The notes under the pieces are model-generated. The model was not told the origin of the DNA, did not search any database, and was given only the letters and a program-made list of their open reading frames with translations. Positions 1-6,484 of a stretch of 6,694 bases of DNA are shown here, piece after piece (position 1 is the stretch's first letter; each line of letters begins with the position of its first letter). The position numbers were made by a program, and so were the translations under genes. This DNA is from Acidobacteriota bacterium. GTDB lineage: Bacteria > Acidobacteriota > Polarisedimenticolia > Gp22-AA2. Where the stretch lies: NCBI GenBank assembly GCA_027297005.1, contig JAPUIN010000242.1, positions 1 through 6,694 of the forward strand, read 5' to 3'.

Positions 1-280
1 CCGGATCGGTGGCTCCCATGATCTTGCGGACTCTGTCGATGGCATTCTCACCCTCGATGACCATAGGGACGATCGGCCCCGACGTCATGAAGGCAATCAA
101 GGAGGAAAAGAACGGTCGTTCACGATGGACATGATAAAACCCCGCGGCTCGATCGGCATCCAGGCGGACCATCTTGAGCGCCACGACATTCAAACCGGCC
201 GACTCGAACCGGCGCAGGACCTCGCCCACGACGTCTCCTTCCACCCCAAACGGCTTCACGATCGACAGTGTCCGTTCCAT
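1..280 (-). CDS. ndk: Nucleoside diphosphate kinase, N-terminal part (3' end outside window)
   Basis: Transfers the gamma phosphate between nucleoside triphosphates and diphosphates through a phosphohistidine; cytoplasmic. The 93 visible residues begin [10 protein letters not shown] and follow the Ndk fold closely. They include Lys9 after the first strand, GFYHVH at 47-52, RPFF at 55-58, the FMTSGP segment near 64-69, EGENA at 76-80, Arg85, and GATDP at 89-93 with the nucleotide-binding Thr91. The catalytic His, expected about 20 residues further on, lies beyond the window edge. The ATG start is preceded by GGAGG nine bases upstream (290-294). The gene starts 35 bases after the sucD stop, so it is probably the third gene of the sucC-sucD-ndk operon, where it could convert the ATP or GTP made by succinyl-CoA synthetase. 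One oddity: the residue after Lys-Pro, usually Asp or Asn, is Phe11. Confidence 0.95.
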   Translation of the reverse strand, partial: MERTLSIVKPFGVEGDVVGEVLRRFESAGLNVVALKMVRLDADRAAGFYHVHRERPFFSSLIAFMTSGPIVPMVIEGENAIDRVRKIMGATDP

Positions 281-315
281 TCCCTTCGTCCTCCCCTCGC
301 CGTGTGCGTCGGCGA

Positions 316-1185
316 TCAGGCCAGAAGCTTCGCGACCGCCTCGCCGATTTCAGCAGGGCTCTCCAGCACACAGGCGCCCGCCTCCCTCAGGGCCTCCATC
401 TTCTCCGCGGCCGTGCCACGCCCCCCCGCAATGATGGCCCCCGCGTGACCCATTCGCCGCCCTGGCGGCGCAGTCTGTCCGGCCACGAACGTGATGAGCG
501 GCACTTTCAATTCTCGCTTCGCGAACTCGGCCGCCTCTTCTTCCGCTCCGCCGCCGATCTCGCCGATCATCACAACCGCGCGTGTGTCGGGATCATCCCG
601 GAACAGCATCAGGGCGTCGACGAACGTCGTTCCGATAATCGGATCCCCGCCGATCCCGATGCTAGTCGTCTGACCGATCCCGCGACGGCTCAACTGCGCG
701 ACCGCCTCGTAGGTCAGCGTTCCACTGCGCGACACGACTCCCACGGATCCCGGCGTGTGAATGAACCCCGGCATGATCCCGACCTTGCTCTTGCCCGGCG
801 AGATCACGCCCGGACAGTTCGGCCCGATCAGACGCGTGGTTCGGTGCGCGAGCGCCGCACGGACGCGGACCATATCTGCCGTCGGTATTCCTTCGGTGAT
901 GCAGACGATCAACTCCACACCGGCATCCGTCGCCTCCAGGATCGCATCGGCGGCCGCTGCGGGAGGCACGAAGATCAACGAGACGCGCGCGCCCTGTCGC
1001 TCCACCGCTTCCTGGACCGTGTCGTAGACGGGGACGCCGTCCTGTTCGGCTCCTCCTCGCCCCGGTGTGACACCGGCGACGATCCGGGTGCCGTACTCGA
1101 TGCACTGGCGCGCGTGAAAGCTCCCTTCTCGACCGGTGAGGCCCTGCACGACGACCCGGCTTGATGCGTCGACGAGAACGCTCAT
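316..1185 (-). CDS. sucD: Succinyl-CoA ligase (ADP/GDP-forming), alpha subunit
   Basis: Alpha subunit of succinyl-CoA synthetase. It binds CoA and carries the phosphohistidine in the reversible conversion of succinyl-CoA, phosphate and NDP to succinate, CoA and NTP. The 289 residues match the usual bacterial length of about 289-290. The N-terminal CoA-binding Rossmann domain shows [15 protein letters not shown] (11-25) and GVTPGRGG (38-45). [11 protein letters not shown] lies at 121-131 and SRSGTLTYE at 152-160. The ligase domain has the active-site segment [14 protein letters not shown], with catalytic His247. The ATG start overlaps the sucC stop as ATGA (1182-1185), which implies translational coupling, and a GGAG (1193-1196) sits 7 bases upstream inside the sucC coding sequence. 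ndk follows after 35 bases. All key residues looked for are present, so the enzyme should be active. Confidence 0.98.
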   Translation of the reverse strand: MSVLVDASSRVVVQGLTGREGSFHARQCIEYGTRIVAGVTPGRGGAEQDGVPVYDTVQEAVERQGARVSLIFVPPAAAADAILEATDAGVELIVCITEGIPTADMVRVRAALAHRTTRLIGPNCPGVISPGKSKVGIMPGFIHTPGSVGVVSRSGTLTYEAVAQLSRRGIGQTTSIGIGGDPIIGTTFVDALMLFRDDPDTRAVVMIGEIGGGAEEEAAEFAKRELKVPLITFVAGQTAPPGRRMGHAGAIIAGGRGTAAEKMEALREAGACVLESPAEIGEAVAKLLA

Positions 1186-2345
1186 CGTCTCTCTCCGAGC
1201 CGCACCACATGCTGCGCGGCATCGAGCATGCCGTCCGCGAGCGTGAAGTTCAGCTTCGCCGCCTTCAGGATCTTCCTGCCTTCCTCGACGTTCGTTCCGT
1301 CGAGTCGAACGACCATTGGAACCGTCACATCCATCTTGCGGGCTGCATCGACGATCCCCTCGGCCAGGATGTCACACCGCAGGATCCCTCCAAAAATATT
1401 AATCAGCACCGCTTTGACGTTGGGATCGGACAGGAGAATCCGGAAGGCCGTGCCGACCTGTTCCGAGCTGGCGCCGCCGCCGACGTCGAGAAAGTTGGCG
1501 GGCTCGCCGCCGACATGCTTGATAATGTCCATCGTGGCCATGGCGAGCCCCGCGCCGTTGACCATGCAGCCGATGTTCCCCTGCAGCTTGATGTAGTTCA
1601 GGGAGTGCGCCGAGGCCTCAATCTCGAGCGGCTCCTCCTCATCCGGATCGCGCAGTTCGCTAATTTCCGGGTGCCGGAACAGCGCGTTGTCATCGAAGTT
1701 CATCTTGGCGTCGAGTGCCAGGACCGCTCCGTCCCTCGTAATGATGAGGGGGTTGATCTCGGCAAGCGAGGCATCGGTTTCAGCGTAGGCGCGCGCCAGC
1801 GCCTGGCTCAGGCGCGTGAAACGCTTGACCGCATCCCCCGAGAGAGAGAGCGCCCTCGCGATCTTGCGCGCCTGGAAGGCGCGCAACCCGAGAAGCGGCT
1901 CGATCGGCTCCTTCACGATCGCCGCCGGGTTGCGCCTGGCTACCTCCTCGATCTCGACACCACCCTCGGCGCTCGCCATCAGGACCGGCACGCCCCTTGC
2001 CCGATCGAGCGTGATGCCTATGTAGAGCTCACGCTCGATCTCGAGCGACTCCTCCACGAGCAGCCGACGCACCTTGCGTCCCTGCGGTCCCGTCTGCGGT
2101 GTGACCAGCGTCATGCCGATCAGCCGGCCGGCGATCACTCCCGCCTCATCGGCGTCGGCGGCGAACTTGATGCCGCCTCCCTTGCCGCGACCTCCGGCAT
2201 GGATCTGTGCCTTGACGACACAGCGGCCACCGAGTCGACCCGCGATTGCGCTCGCGTTCTTCGAGGAGAATGCGACCTCGCCGCGAGGCACGTCGACACC
2301 GAAACGACTCAGGATCTGTTTCGCCTGATACTCGTGGATTTTCAC
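1182..2345 (-). CDS. sucC: Succinyl-CoA ligase (ADP/GDP-forming), beta subunit
   Basis: Beta subunit of succinyl-CoA synthetase; binds the nucleotide and succinate and pairs with SucD. It opens with KIHEYQAK, typical of the family. The N-terminal ATP-grasp part contains [16 protein letters not shown] (about residues 43-58) and [18 protein letters not shown] and [14 protein letters not shown] (about 196-224) supply the Glu, Asn and Asp used for Mg-nucleotide binding. The C-terminal part has [14 protein letters not shown] (about 256-269), NFLDVGGGA and [11 protein letters not shown] chose the GTG at 2345, giving 387 residues. It aligns with the family N terminus (M-x-x-HEYQ) and has a GGAG 5 bases upstream. 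A TTG one codon earlier (2348) is in frame but only 2 bases from that GGAG. It is the first gene of a leftward operon with sucD and ndk, driven by a strong promoter at 2368-2396. Confidence 0.98.
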   Translation of the reverse strand: MKIHEYQAKQILSRFGVDVPRGEVAFSSKNASAIAGRLGGRCVVKAQIHAGGRGKGGGIKFAADADEAGVIAGRLIGMTLVTPQTGPQGRKVRRLLVEESLEIERELYIGITLDRARGVPVLMASAEGGVEIEEVARRNPAAIVKEPIEPLLGLRAFQARKIARALSLSGDAVKRFTRLSQALARAYAETDASLAEINPLIITRDGAVLALDAKMNFDDNALFRHPEISELRDPDEEEPLEIEASAHSLNYIKLQGNIGCMVNGAGLAMATMDIIKHVGGEPANFLDVGGGASSEQVGTAFRILLSDPNVKAVLINIFGGILRCDILAEGIVDAARKMDVTVPMVVRLDGTNVEEGRKILKAAKLNFTLADGMLDAAQHVVRLGERR

Positions 2346-2367
2346 CAAGTCTCCGGCAAGGCCACCT

Positions 2368-2396
2368 TATATAGCATCGGCACCGGATCGTGTCAA
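2368..2396 (-). promoter_or_regulatory. Sigma70-type promoter of the sucC-sucD-ndk operon
   Basis: Reading the minus strand, a perfect -35 TTGACA (2396-2391) is followed after 17 bases by TATATA (2373-2368). The -10 is preceded by TGC, an extended -10 signature. Transcription should start near 2361, leaving a leader of only about 15 bases before the GTG at 2345. The same TTGACAC ... TGCTATA layout is found upstream of icd. The hexamers are read directly; promoter activity is inferred. Confidence 0.75.
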
Positions 2397-3994
2397 ACCG
2401 TTGTTTTGACAGCCTTTCGGAGCTTTGCTACGATTCGTGGTCCGATCGGAAGGGCTCTACAATCGACCAATCCCGAACGCCCAGATCAACTCGACTCCTG
2501 TGGATCGCAGCCGGTTTCACGCTCATCGCCTGCCCCCTCGCCACCCAGTCCCCCGGGGCGAAAACGGCGGACGGCGTTGCCGAGTCTCCCGCCACGGCAT
2601 CCGCGCTGACCTCGCGGCTCGCCTCTCGACTGCGATCCCCGGTGTTCCGTCCGCGTGAGACAGCGCTCGTCGTCATCGCCCTGCCCGAAGGGCGTACCAT
2701 CTTCGAGAGGAATGCCGACAGACCGTTGAAGCCCGCTTCGACGTTGAAGATCCTGACCGCAGCGGCCGCTCTATCCATCCTCGGTCCGGAATTCACGTTC
2801 GCAACGATCATCCACGCGGATGCCCCTCCGAACGACGCGGGCACCATCACCGGCAATCTCTATATCGAGGGTCAGGGGGCACCTGATCTCCTCGGTGAGG
2901 CGTGGTGGCTCATCGCGCGCCGGCTCGCCGCTCTCGGCGTCCGGCGTGTGACCGGGGACCTGGTCGGTGACGAATCGCACTTCGATGGAGAGCGGCGTCC
3001 GCCGGGCTGGCCCCGGGCGGGGAACGATTCGGCCTACAACGCGCCGATCGGCGCTCTGTCCAGCAACTTCAACGCGATCGTCGTGCGCATCGAACCGGCG
3101 CGCCGGATTCAGGATCGTCCCCGCGTCGCCCTCGAGCCGGCCGCCAATTTTTTCGATATCGTCAATCGCGCCGCCATGACCACCCGCTCCACCTCCATCC
3201 GGGTGGAGCGGCGATTCCGTGGAGGCCGCAACATCCTTGCCGTCCGCGGCCACATGCGGATCGACGGAAGACCGATGACCTTTTACCGGTCCGTCGAGGA
3301 GCCGGCCCTTTACGCGCTCCACACCTTCCGCGCAATCGCCCGGTCCGAGGGGATCACGATCGTCGGAGAGGTGAGGGTGGGGCACGTGCCGGGGAACGCG
3401 GTCGAGCTTTACCGACACAACTCCCGGCCGCTCGGCTCCCTCGTACGCGATATGAACAAGCACAGCAACAACTTCATGGCCGAGATGTTGCTGAAAACTC
3501 TTGGTGCCCGCCTCGCGGGTCCGCCGGGCACCCGCGAGGACGGACTGCGGGTCGTCCGGCGCTACCTGACCAGCATCGGAGCGAACCCCTCCCGGTCCAT
3601 CCTGGCTGACGGCTCGGGACTGTCGTCACACAACCGGGTGCCGGCACGCCTCATCGCAGTCCTTCTCGCCCACGCCGCAATCGATTTCACCATCGGTCCC
3701 GATCTCGCCGCTTCGTTCCCAATCGGCGGCGCCGATGGCACACTCGAGGAACGCTTTGAGGGGGACCCGGGGGGACGTCGCGTACGCGCGAAGACGGGAC
3801 GCGTCTCCGGTTCGCGCACCCTGGCCGGATACGTTGCGAACTCGGAGGGGCGGCGGTTCGCGTTCGCGCTGCTGACCGATGGCCCGCGTGGCTCCCTGGA
3901 GGCGATTGACCACGCGCTGGATGGCGTGGTGCGCGAAATCGCCGCGAGCACCGAGGAGGAGGTCACCACCCTTCTCGAACGACCCTTCGGGTAG
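2390..3994 (+). CDS. dacB: D-alanyl-D-alanine carboxypeptidase/endopeptidase, family S13 (PBP4/DacB type)
   Basis: Penicillin-binding protein that trims the peptide stems and cross-links of peptidoglycan in the periplasm. All three active-site motifs are present (numbering from the GTG): SxxK as S117-T-L-K120, SxN as S359-N-N361, and K468-T-G. Other S13 features are the GDLVGDESHFDG region (189-200), NAPIGALSSNFN (217-228) and the DGSGLSSHNRV block (407-417). The stretch between the first and second motifs has the long insert typical of PBP4. A secretion signal, basic R29-R35 followed by a hydrophobic run at about 36-51, is present. It contains Leu-Ile-Ala-Cys (45-48), which fits a lipobox, so the protein could be a lipoprotein. 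The coordinates use the only ATG/GTG/TTG in this part of the frame, GTG 2390. However, that start would precede the likely promoter and add about 28 hydrophilic residues before the signal. An ATC at 2462, 7 bases after GGAAGGG (2448-2454), would give a normal signal peptide. Confidence 0.93.
   Translation: MSNRCFDSLSELCYDSWSDRKGSTIDQSRTPRSTRLLWIAAGFTLIACPLATQSPGAKTADGVAESPATASALTSRLASRLRSPVFRPRETALVVIALPEGRTIFERNADRPLKPASTLKILTAAAALSILGPEFTFATIIHADAPPNDAGTITGNLYIEGQGAPDLLGEAWWLIARRLAALGVRRVTGDLVGDESHFDGERRPPGWPRAGNDSAYNAPIGALSSNFNAIVVRIEPARRIQDRPRVALEPAANFFDIVNRAAMTTRSTSIRVERRFRGGRNILAVRGHMRIDGRPMTFYRSVEEPALYALHTFRAIARSEGITIVGEVRVGHVPGNAVELYRHNSRPLGSLVRDMNKHSNNFMAEMLLKTLGARLAGPPGTREDGLRVVRRYLTSIGANPSRSILADGSGLSSHNRVPARLIAVLLAHAAIDFTIGPDLAASFPIGGADGTLEERFEGDPGGRRVRAKTGRVSGSRTLAGYVANSEGRRFAFALLTDGPRGSLEAIDHALDGVVREIAASTEEEVTTLLERPFG
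2391..2411. repeat. Inverted repeat formed by the two divergent -35 boxes
   Basis: TGTCAAA (2391-2397) and TTTGACA (2405-2411) are perfect 7-base inverted arms separated by 7 bases. Each arm contains the -35 hexamer of one of two divergent promoters (sucC leftward, dacB rightward). The centre-to-centre spacing of the arms is 14 bases. The symmetry may simply result from two consensus -35 boxes lying back to back, or the site may double as an operator. Confidence 0.6.
2406..2434 (+). promoter_or_regulatory. Sigma70-type promoter of the dacB-like gene
   Basis: TTGACA (2406-2411), a 17-base spacer, then TACGAT (2429-2434; 4 of 6 to TATAAT with the key T-A and final T kept). The predicted transcription start is near 2441. 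This lies downstream of the only standard start codon (GTG 2390) of the reading frame it should serve, so either the start codon or the promoter assignment is unusual. Confidence 0.6.
2448..2464 (+). promoter_or_regulatory. Possible ribosome binding site with ATC start for the dacB-like gene
   Basis: GGAAGGG at 2448-2454 lies 7 bases before an in-frame ATC (2462-2464). This is about 20 bases after the start of transcription predicted from the promoter at 2406-2434. Starting here, the protein would begin with a short basic segment followed directly by the hydrophobic core, the normal form of a bacterial signal peptide. ATC initiation is allowed in the bacterial code but rare. A base error that replaced ATG is the alternative. 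Confidence 0.4.
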
Positions 3995-4042
3995 AGGAGG
4001 CTGTCCCGAACGCGACCCCACGCAATACCCGAACAGGCTCCT
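3995..4042. terminator. Weak imperfect hairpin between convergent dacB and mdh ends
   Basis: AGGAGGCTGT (3995-4004) and ACAGGCTCCT (4033-4042) can pair over 10 positions with one mismatch around a 28-base loop. The left arm starts just after the dacB stop and the right arm overlaps the mdh stop codon. There is no T-run on either strand, so this is a poor intrinsic terminator. It is noted because the 46-base gap between two convergent genes must end transcription somehow. Confidence 0.25.
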
Positions 4043-4967
4043 AAATGTCCAGTTTGCCGATCAGCGTCCGGACGGTATCGGCCGATCGATCGAGCGCCGA
4101 TTTCTCCTTATCGGTCAGCTTGATCTCGATAACTTTCTCCATCCCCTTCATGCCGAGCCGGGCCGGGACACCGAGATAAATCCCCTCGTATCCGTATTCG
4201 CCCTGCAGAAAGACCGCGCAAGGCAGGATGCAGTGCGTGTCGTTGAGGATCGCTTCGACCATCTGCACGATGGAACTGGCCGGAGCGTAGTAGGCGCTTC
4301 CGCTCTTCAGGAGATTCACGACCTCGATACCGCCGTCCCGGGTCCGCTGAACGATCGCTTCGATTCTCTCCTTCGACATCAGTTCGGTGATCGGGATGCC
4401 CGCCACGGTGGAATAGCGCGGCAAGGGCACCATGGAATCTCCGTGGCCGCCGAGAACGAACGCATGCGTGTTCTCAACGGAGACGCCCAGCTCCTCGGAG
4501 ATGAAAAACCGCATCCGCGCCGAGTCGAGCACGCCGGCCATCCCGATGACCCGCTCACGCGGAAAACTGCTGGCCTTGAGAGCCGTGTACGCCATCGCGT
4601 CGAGAGGATTGCTGACGATGATCAGGACGGCGTTCGGAGAGCGGCGGGCCACTTCCTGGGTGACCGATCGGACGATCTCGAAGTTTTTCCTGAGGAGATC
4701 GTCCCGGCTCATCCCCGGTTTGCGCGGCAGGCCAGACGTGATGACCACGACGTCCGAGCCGGCCGTCTCCTCGTATCCATTGCTGCCGGTCAGGCGCGAA
4801 TCATATCCGTCGATGGGGCCTGCCTCGTTCAGGTCGAGCGCCTTCCCCTGGGGCATCCCCTCGATGATGTCCACGAGGACCACATCCGCGAGGCGTCGAA
4901 AAACAATGCGCTCCGCCGTGGAGGCTCCGACATTCCCCGCGCCGATGATGGAGACTTTCCTGTTCAT
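4041..4967 (-). CDS. mdh: Malate dehydrogenase, NAD-dependent, LDH-like type
   Basis: Oxidises malate to oxaloacetate with NAD+ in the TCA cycle; cytoplasmic. The 308 residues fit the lactate/malate dehydrogenase family, LDH-like MDH branch. The nucleotide fold begins with [10 protein letters not shown] (7-16). Asp33 at the end of the second strand indicates NAD rather than NADP. The mobile loop reads [14 protein letters not shown] (79-92). Arg82 sits at the position that separates malate dehydrogenases (Arg) from lactate dehydrogenases (Gln), and Arg88 is the loop arginine. VSNPLDAM (118-125), Asp148 and Arg151 in the VLDSARMR segment, and catalytic His175 in GGHGDSM complete the active site. 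The ATG start follows a threefold GGAG repeat (4978-4990), whose nearest GGAGG is 10 bases upstream. It lies 40 bases after icd and is very likely on the same transcript. Confidence 0.97.
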   Translation of the reverse strand: MNRKVSIIGAGNVGASTAERIVFRRLADVVLVDIIEGMPQGKALDLNEAGPIDGYDSRLTGSNGYEETAGSDVVVITSGLPRKPGMSRDDLLRKNFEIVRSVTQEVARRSPNAVLIIVSNPLDAMAYTALKASSFPRERVIGMAGVLDSARMRFFISEELGVSVENTHAFVLGGHGDSMVPLPRYSTVAGIPITELMSKERIEAIVQRTRDGGIEVVNLLKSGSAYYAPASSIVQMVEAILNDTHCILPCAVFLQGEYGYEGIYLGVPARLGMKGMEKVIEIKLTDKEKSALDRSADTVRTLIGKLDI

Positions 4968-5007
4968 CCGACTTTCGCCTCCCTCCCTCCGTGCCCGTGG
5001 ACCGGCG

Positions 5008-6258
5008 TCAGCTTTCGCCCTCCATTCCGACGATGATTCCGTCCGCGAATTCGGAGCATTTCACCATTTGGGCTCCCTCCATCTGGCGCGCCAGATCGTA
5101 GGTGACCCTCCGCGTCCTGATGGCGCTCTGCACGCCTCGCACGATCCGATCGGCGCCCTCCTGCCAGCCAAGATGCTCGAGCATCATCGCACCCGACAGG
5201 ATGAGCGATCCCGGATTCACCTTGTCCTGGCCGGCGTAGACCGGCGCCGTGCCGTGCGTCGCCTCGAAGACCGCCTCGGTCTCCCCGATGTTCGCCCCCG
5301 GTGCCATCCCCAGTCCGCCGATCTGGGCCGCGGCCGCATCCGAAAGATAGTCGCCGTTGAGGTTAGGCGTCGCGAGCACGGAATACTCGCCGGGGCGCGT
5401 GAGGATCTGCTGAAACATCGAATCAGCGATCCGATCCCTGATGATCACCTTGCTCGTCGGCGCCGTGGCGCCGAGCTTCAGGGCCTCCTCTTCGGTGAGC
5501 GTGTATTCAGCAAACTCCTCTCTCGCAACCTGATAGCCCCATTCCTTGAATGCCCCCTCCGTGTACTTCATGATGTTTCCCTTGTGCACGAGGGTCACGT
5601 TCGGCTTCTTGCGATCGATGGCATAACGGATGGCCTTGCGCACCAGGCGCCGGCTCCCGCTCGCGCACATCGTCTTCACACCGATCGCCGCATCCGAGGG
5701 AACGCTGCATCCCATCTCCCGGTTCAAGAACTCGATGACCTTACGGCATTTCTCCGAGCCTTCGCGCCACTCGATTCCCACGTAGACGTCTTCTGTGTTC
5801 TCGCGGAAAATTACGAGGTCCATCTGCTCGGGCCGGCGTAGTGGCGACGGCACACCCTCGAAGTAGCGCACGGGACGAATGCAGGCGTAAAGTTCCAGTT
5901 CCTGCCTCAGGGTCACATTCAGGCTGCGGTATCCGCCTCCGATGGGAGTCGTGAGCGGGCCCTTGATGGCGACACGGTAGTAACGGATCGCCTCGAGCGT
6001 GTCCTGCGGAAGCCACTCGCCATAGCGTTCGCGGGCCTTCCCACCCGCGTAGATTTCGAACCAGTGGATCCTGCGCGACTCGCCATAGGTCGACTGGACC
6101 GCGGCGTCGATGACGCGCCGGGCCGCGGCCCAGATATCCGGGCCGATGCCGTCCCCCTCGATGAAAGGAATGATCGGGTATGCCGGAACCTTCCGCTGCC
6201 CGTTCTCGACCTCGATGAGCTCCCCTTCGAGAGGGAGGTTCAGTTTCTCGAATTTCAA
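5008..6258 (-). CDS. icd: Isocitrate dehydrogenase (NADP-type family)
   Basis: Converts isocitrate to 2-oxoglutarate and CO2 with reduction of NAD(P)+. The 416 residues equal the length of the E. coli enzyme. Substrate-binding residues are in place: Lys99, Ser112 and Asn114 in the RSLNVTLRQ segment, Arg118, Arg128, Arg152, Tyr159 in [11 protein letters not shown], Lys226 in VHKGNIMKY, and the metal-binding aspartates 303 and 307 in [10 protein letters not shown]. Ser112 corresponds to the serine phosphorylated by AceK in E. coli. The coenzyme loop reads [18 protein letters not shown] (334-351). It keeps Tyr341, Val347, Tyr387 and Arg391 of the NADP set but has Val340 where E. coli has Lys344. 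The start is TTG, supported by a strong GGAGGGAGG (6267-6275) 8 bases upstream. No better in-frame start is near. First gene of the icd-mdh operon. Confidence 0.97.
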   Translation of the reverse strand: MKFEKLNLPLEGELIEVENGQRKVPAYPIIPFIEGDGIGPDIWAAARRVIDAAVQSTYGESRRIHWFEIYAGGKARERYGEWLPQDTLEAIRYYRVAIKGPLTTPIGGGYRSLNVTLRQELELYACIRPVRYFEGVPSPLRRPEQMDLVIFRENTEDVYVGIEWREGSEKCRKVIEFLNREMGCSVPSDAAIGVKTMCASGSRRLVRKAIRYAIDRKKPNVTLVHKGNIMKYTEGAFKEWGYQVAREEFAEYTLTEEEALKLGATAPTSKVIIRDRIADSMFQQILTRPGEYSVLATPNLNGDYLSDAAAAQIGGLGMAPGANIGETEAVFEATHGTAPVYAGQDKVNPGSLILSGAMMLEHLGWQEGADRIVRGVQSAIRTRRVTYDLARQMEGAQMVKCSEFADGIIVGMEGES

Positions 6259-6350
6259 AGTGGGATCCTCCCTCCGAAGCCACGCGTCCGTTCACGAACC
6301 TCAGCCGGATCAGTCACGGATCATCCGAAGGACGCTCACTCTACGAAGAG
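6259..6350 (-). promoter_or_regulatory. icd leader region with possible secondary structure
   Basis: From the predicted start near 6350 to the icd TTG there are about 92 untranslated bases, much more than sucC has from its similar promoter. On the minus strand, GCGTCC (6335-6330) can pair with GGACGC (6289-6284), just upstream of the ribosome binding site at 6267-6275. AACCTC (6353-6348) can pair with GAGGTT (6303-6298 region), in an interleaved order. The first arm of the latter pair partly precedes the predicted transcript start. The region also contains the direct repeat CGGATCA (6306-6312, 6317-6323) and the palindrome CGGATCATCCG (6317-6327). I do not recognise a known riboswitch class. 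Confidence 0.35.
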
Positions 6351-6356
6351 GTTTCA

Positions 6357-6385
6357 TCTATAGCATAGGGTCCCGGGGGTGTCAA
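6357..6385 (-). promoter_or_regulatory. Sigma70-type promoter of the icd-mdh operon
   Basis: On the minus strand, TTGACA (6385-6380) is followed after 17 bases by TATAGA (6362-6357), preceded by TGC as an extended -10. Transcription should begin near 6350. The layout matches the sucC promoter: TTGACAC at -35, TGCTATA at -10 and the same spacing, with an unrelated spacer sequence. Confidence 0.75.
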
Positions 6386-6408
6386 CGAATTCGGCCGCGC
6401 GCATGATG

Positions 6409-6438
6409 CGATGCATCGAGGAACAACACGATCGATCG
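6409..6438. repeat. Two 10-base palindromes upstream of the icd promoter
   Basis: CGATGCATCG (6409-6418) and CGATCGATCG (6429-6438) are perfect palindromes whose centres are exactly 20 bases apart, about two helical turns. They begin some 24 bases upstream of the icd -35 box. A related but imperfect copy, CGATGCGTCG, lies at 6474-6483. They could be paired binding sites for a dimeric regulator. CGAT-rich words are common in this GC-rich sequence, though; CGATCGATCG also occurs inside mdh at 4083-4092. Confidence 0.3.
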
Positions 6439-6484
6439 AACCACCTGATGCCGTGTGACAGAAGCGTGATTGGCGATGCGTCGA

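Noticed and set aside
268..1164. Open frame on the plus strand opposite sucD (298 codons).
   Set aside because: sucD is complete with its catalytic His and family length; the opposite frame shows no protein-like pattern.
1161..2609. Long open frame on the plus strand opposite sucC (482 codons).
   Set aside because: The opposite strand encodes a full-length SucC with all family motifs. The plus-strand product is rich in Arg, His and Asp without any recognisable domain, as expected for the antisense of a GC-rich gene.
3879..5036. Plus-strand frame overlapping the dacB end and running antisense to mdh (385 codons).
   Set aside because: It begins inside the intact dacB in another frame and then reads mdh backwards; no motif or ribosome binding site supports it.
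4432..5841. Long open frame on the plus strand across mdh and icd (469 codons).
   Set aside because: It spans two well-supported minus-strand genes and the gap between them, and its composition is Arg/Ser/His-rich with no domain. It is an antisense by-product of codon bias.
6064..6406. Two short plus-strand frames over the icd start and leader.
   Set aside because: They begin within icd, lack a ribosome binding site and extend into the promoter region; nothing suggests a real small protein.
6426..6456. ACACG/CGTGT inverted arms downstream of the ABC permease gene, considered as a terminator.
   Set aside because: Only 5 base pairs around a 21-base loop with no T-run; too weak to call.
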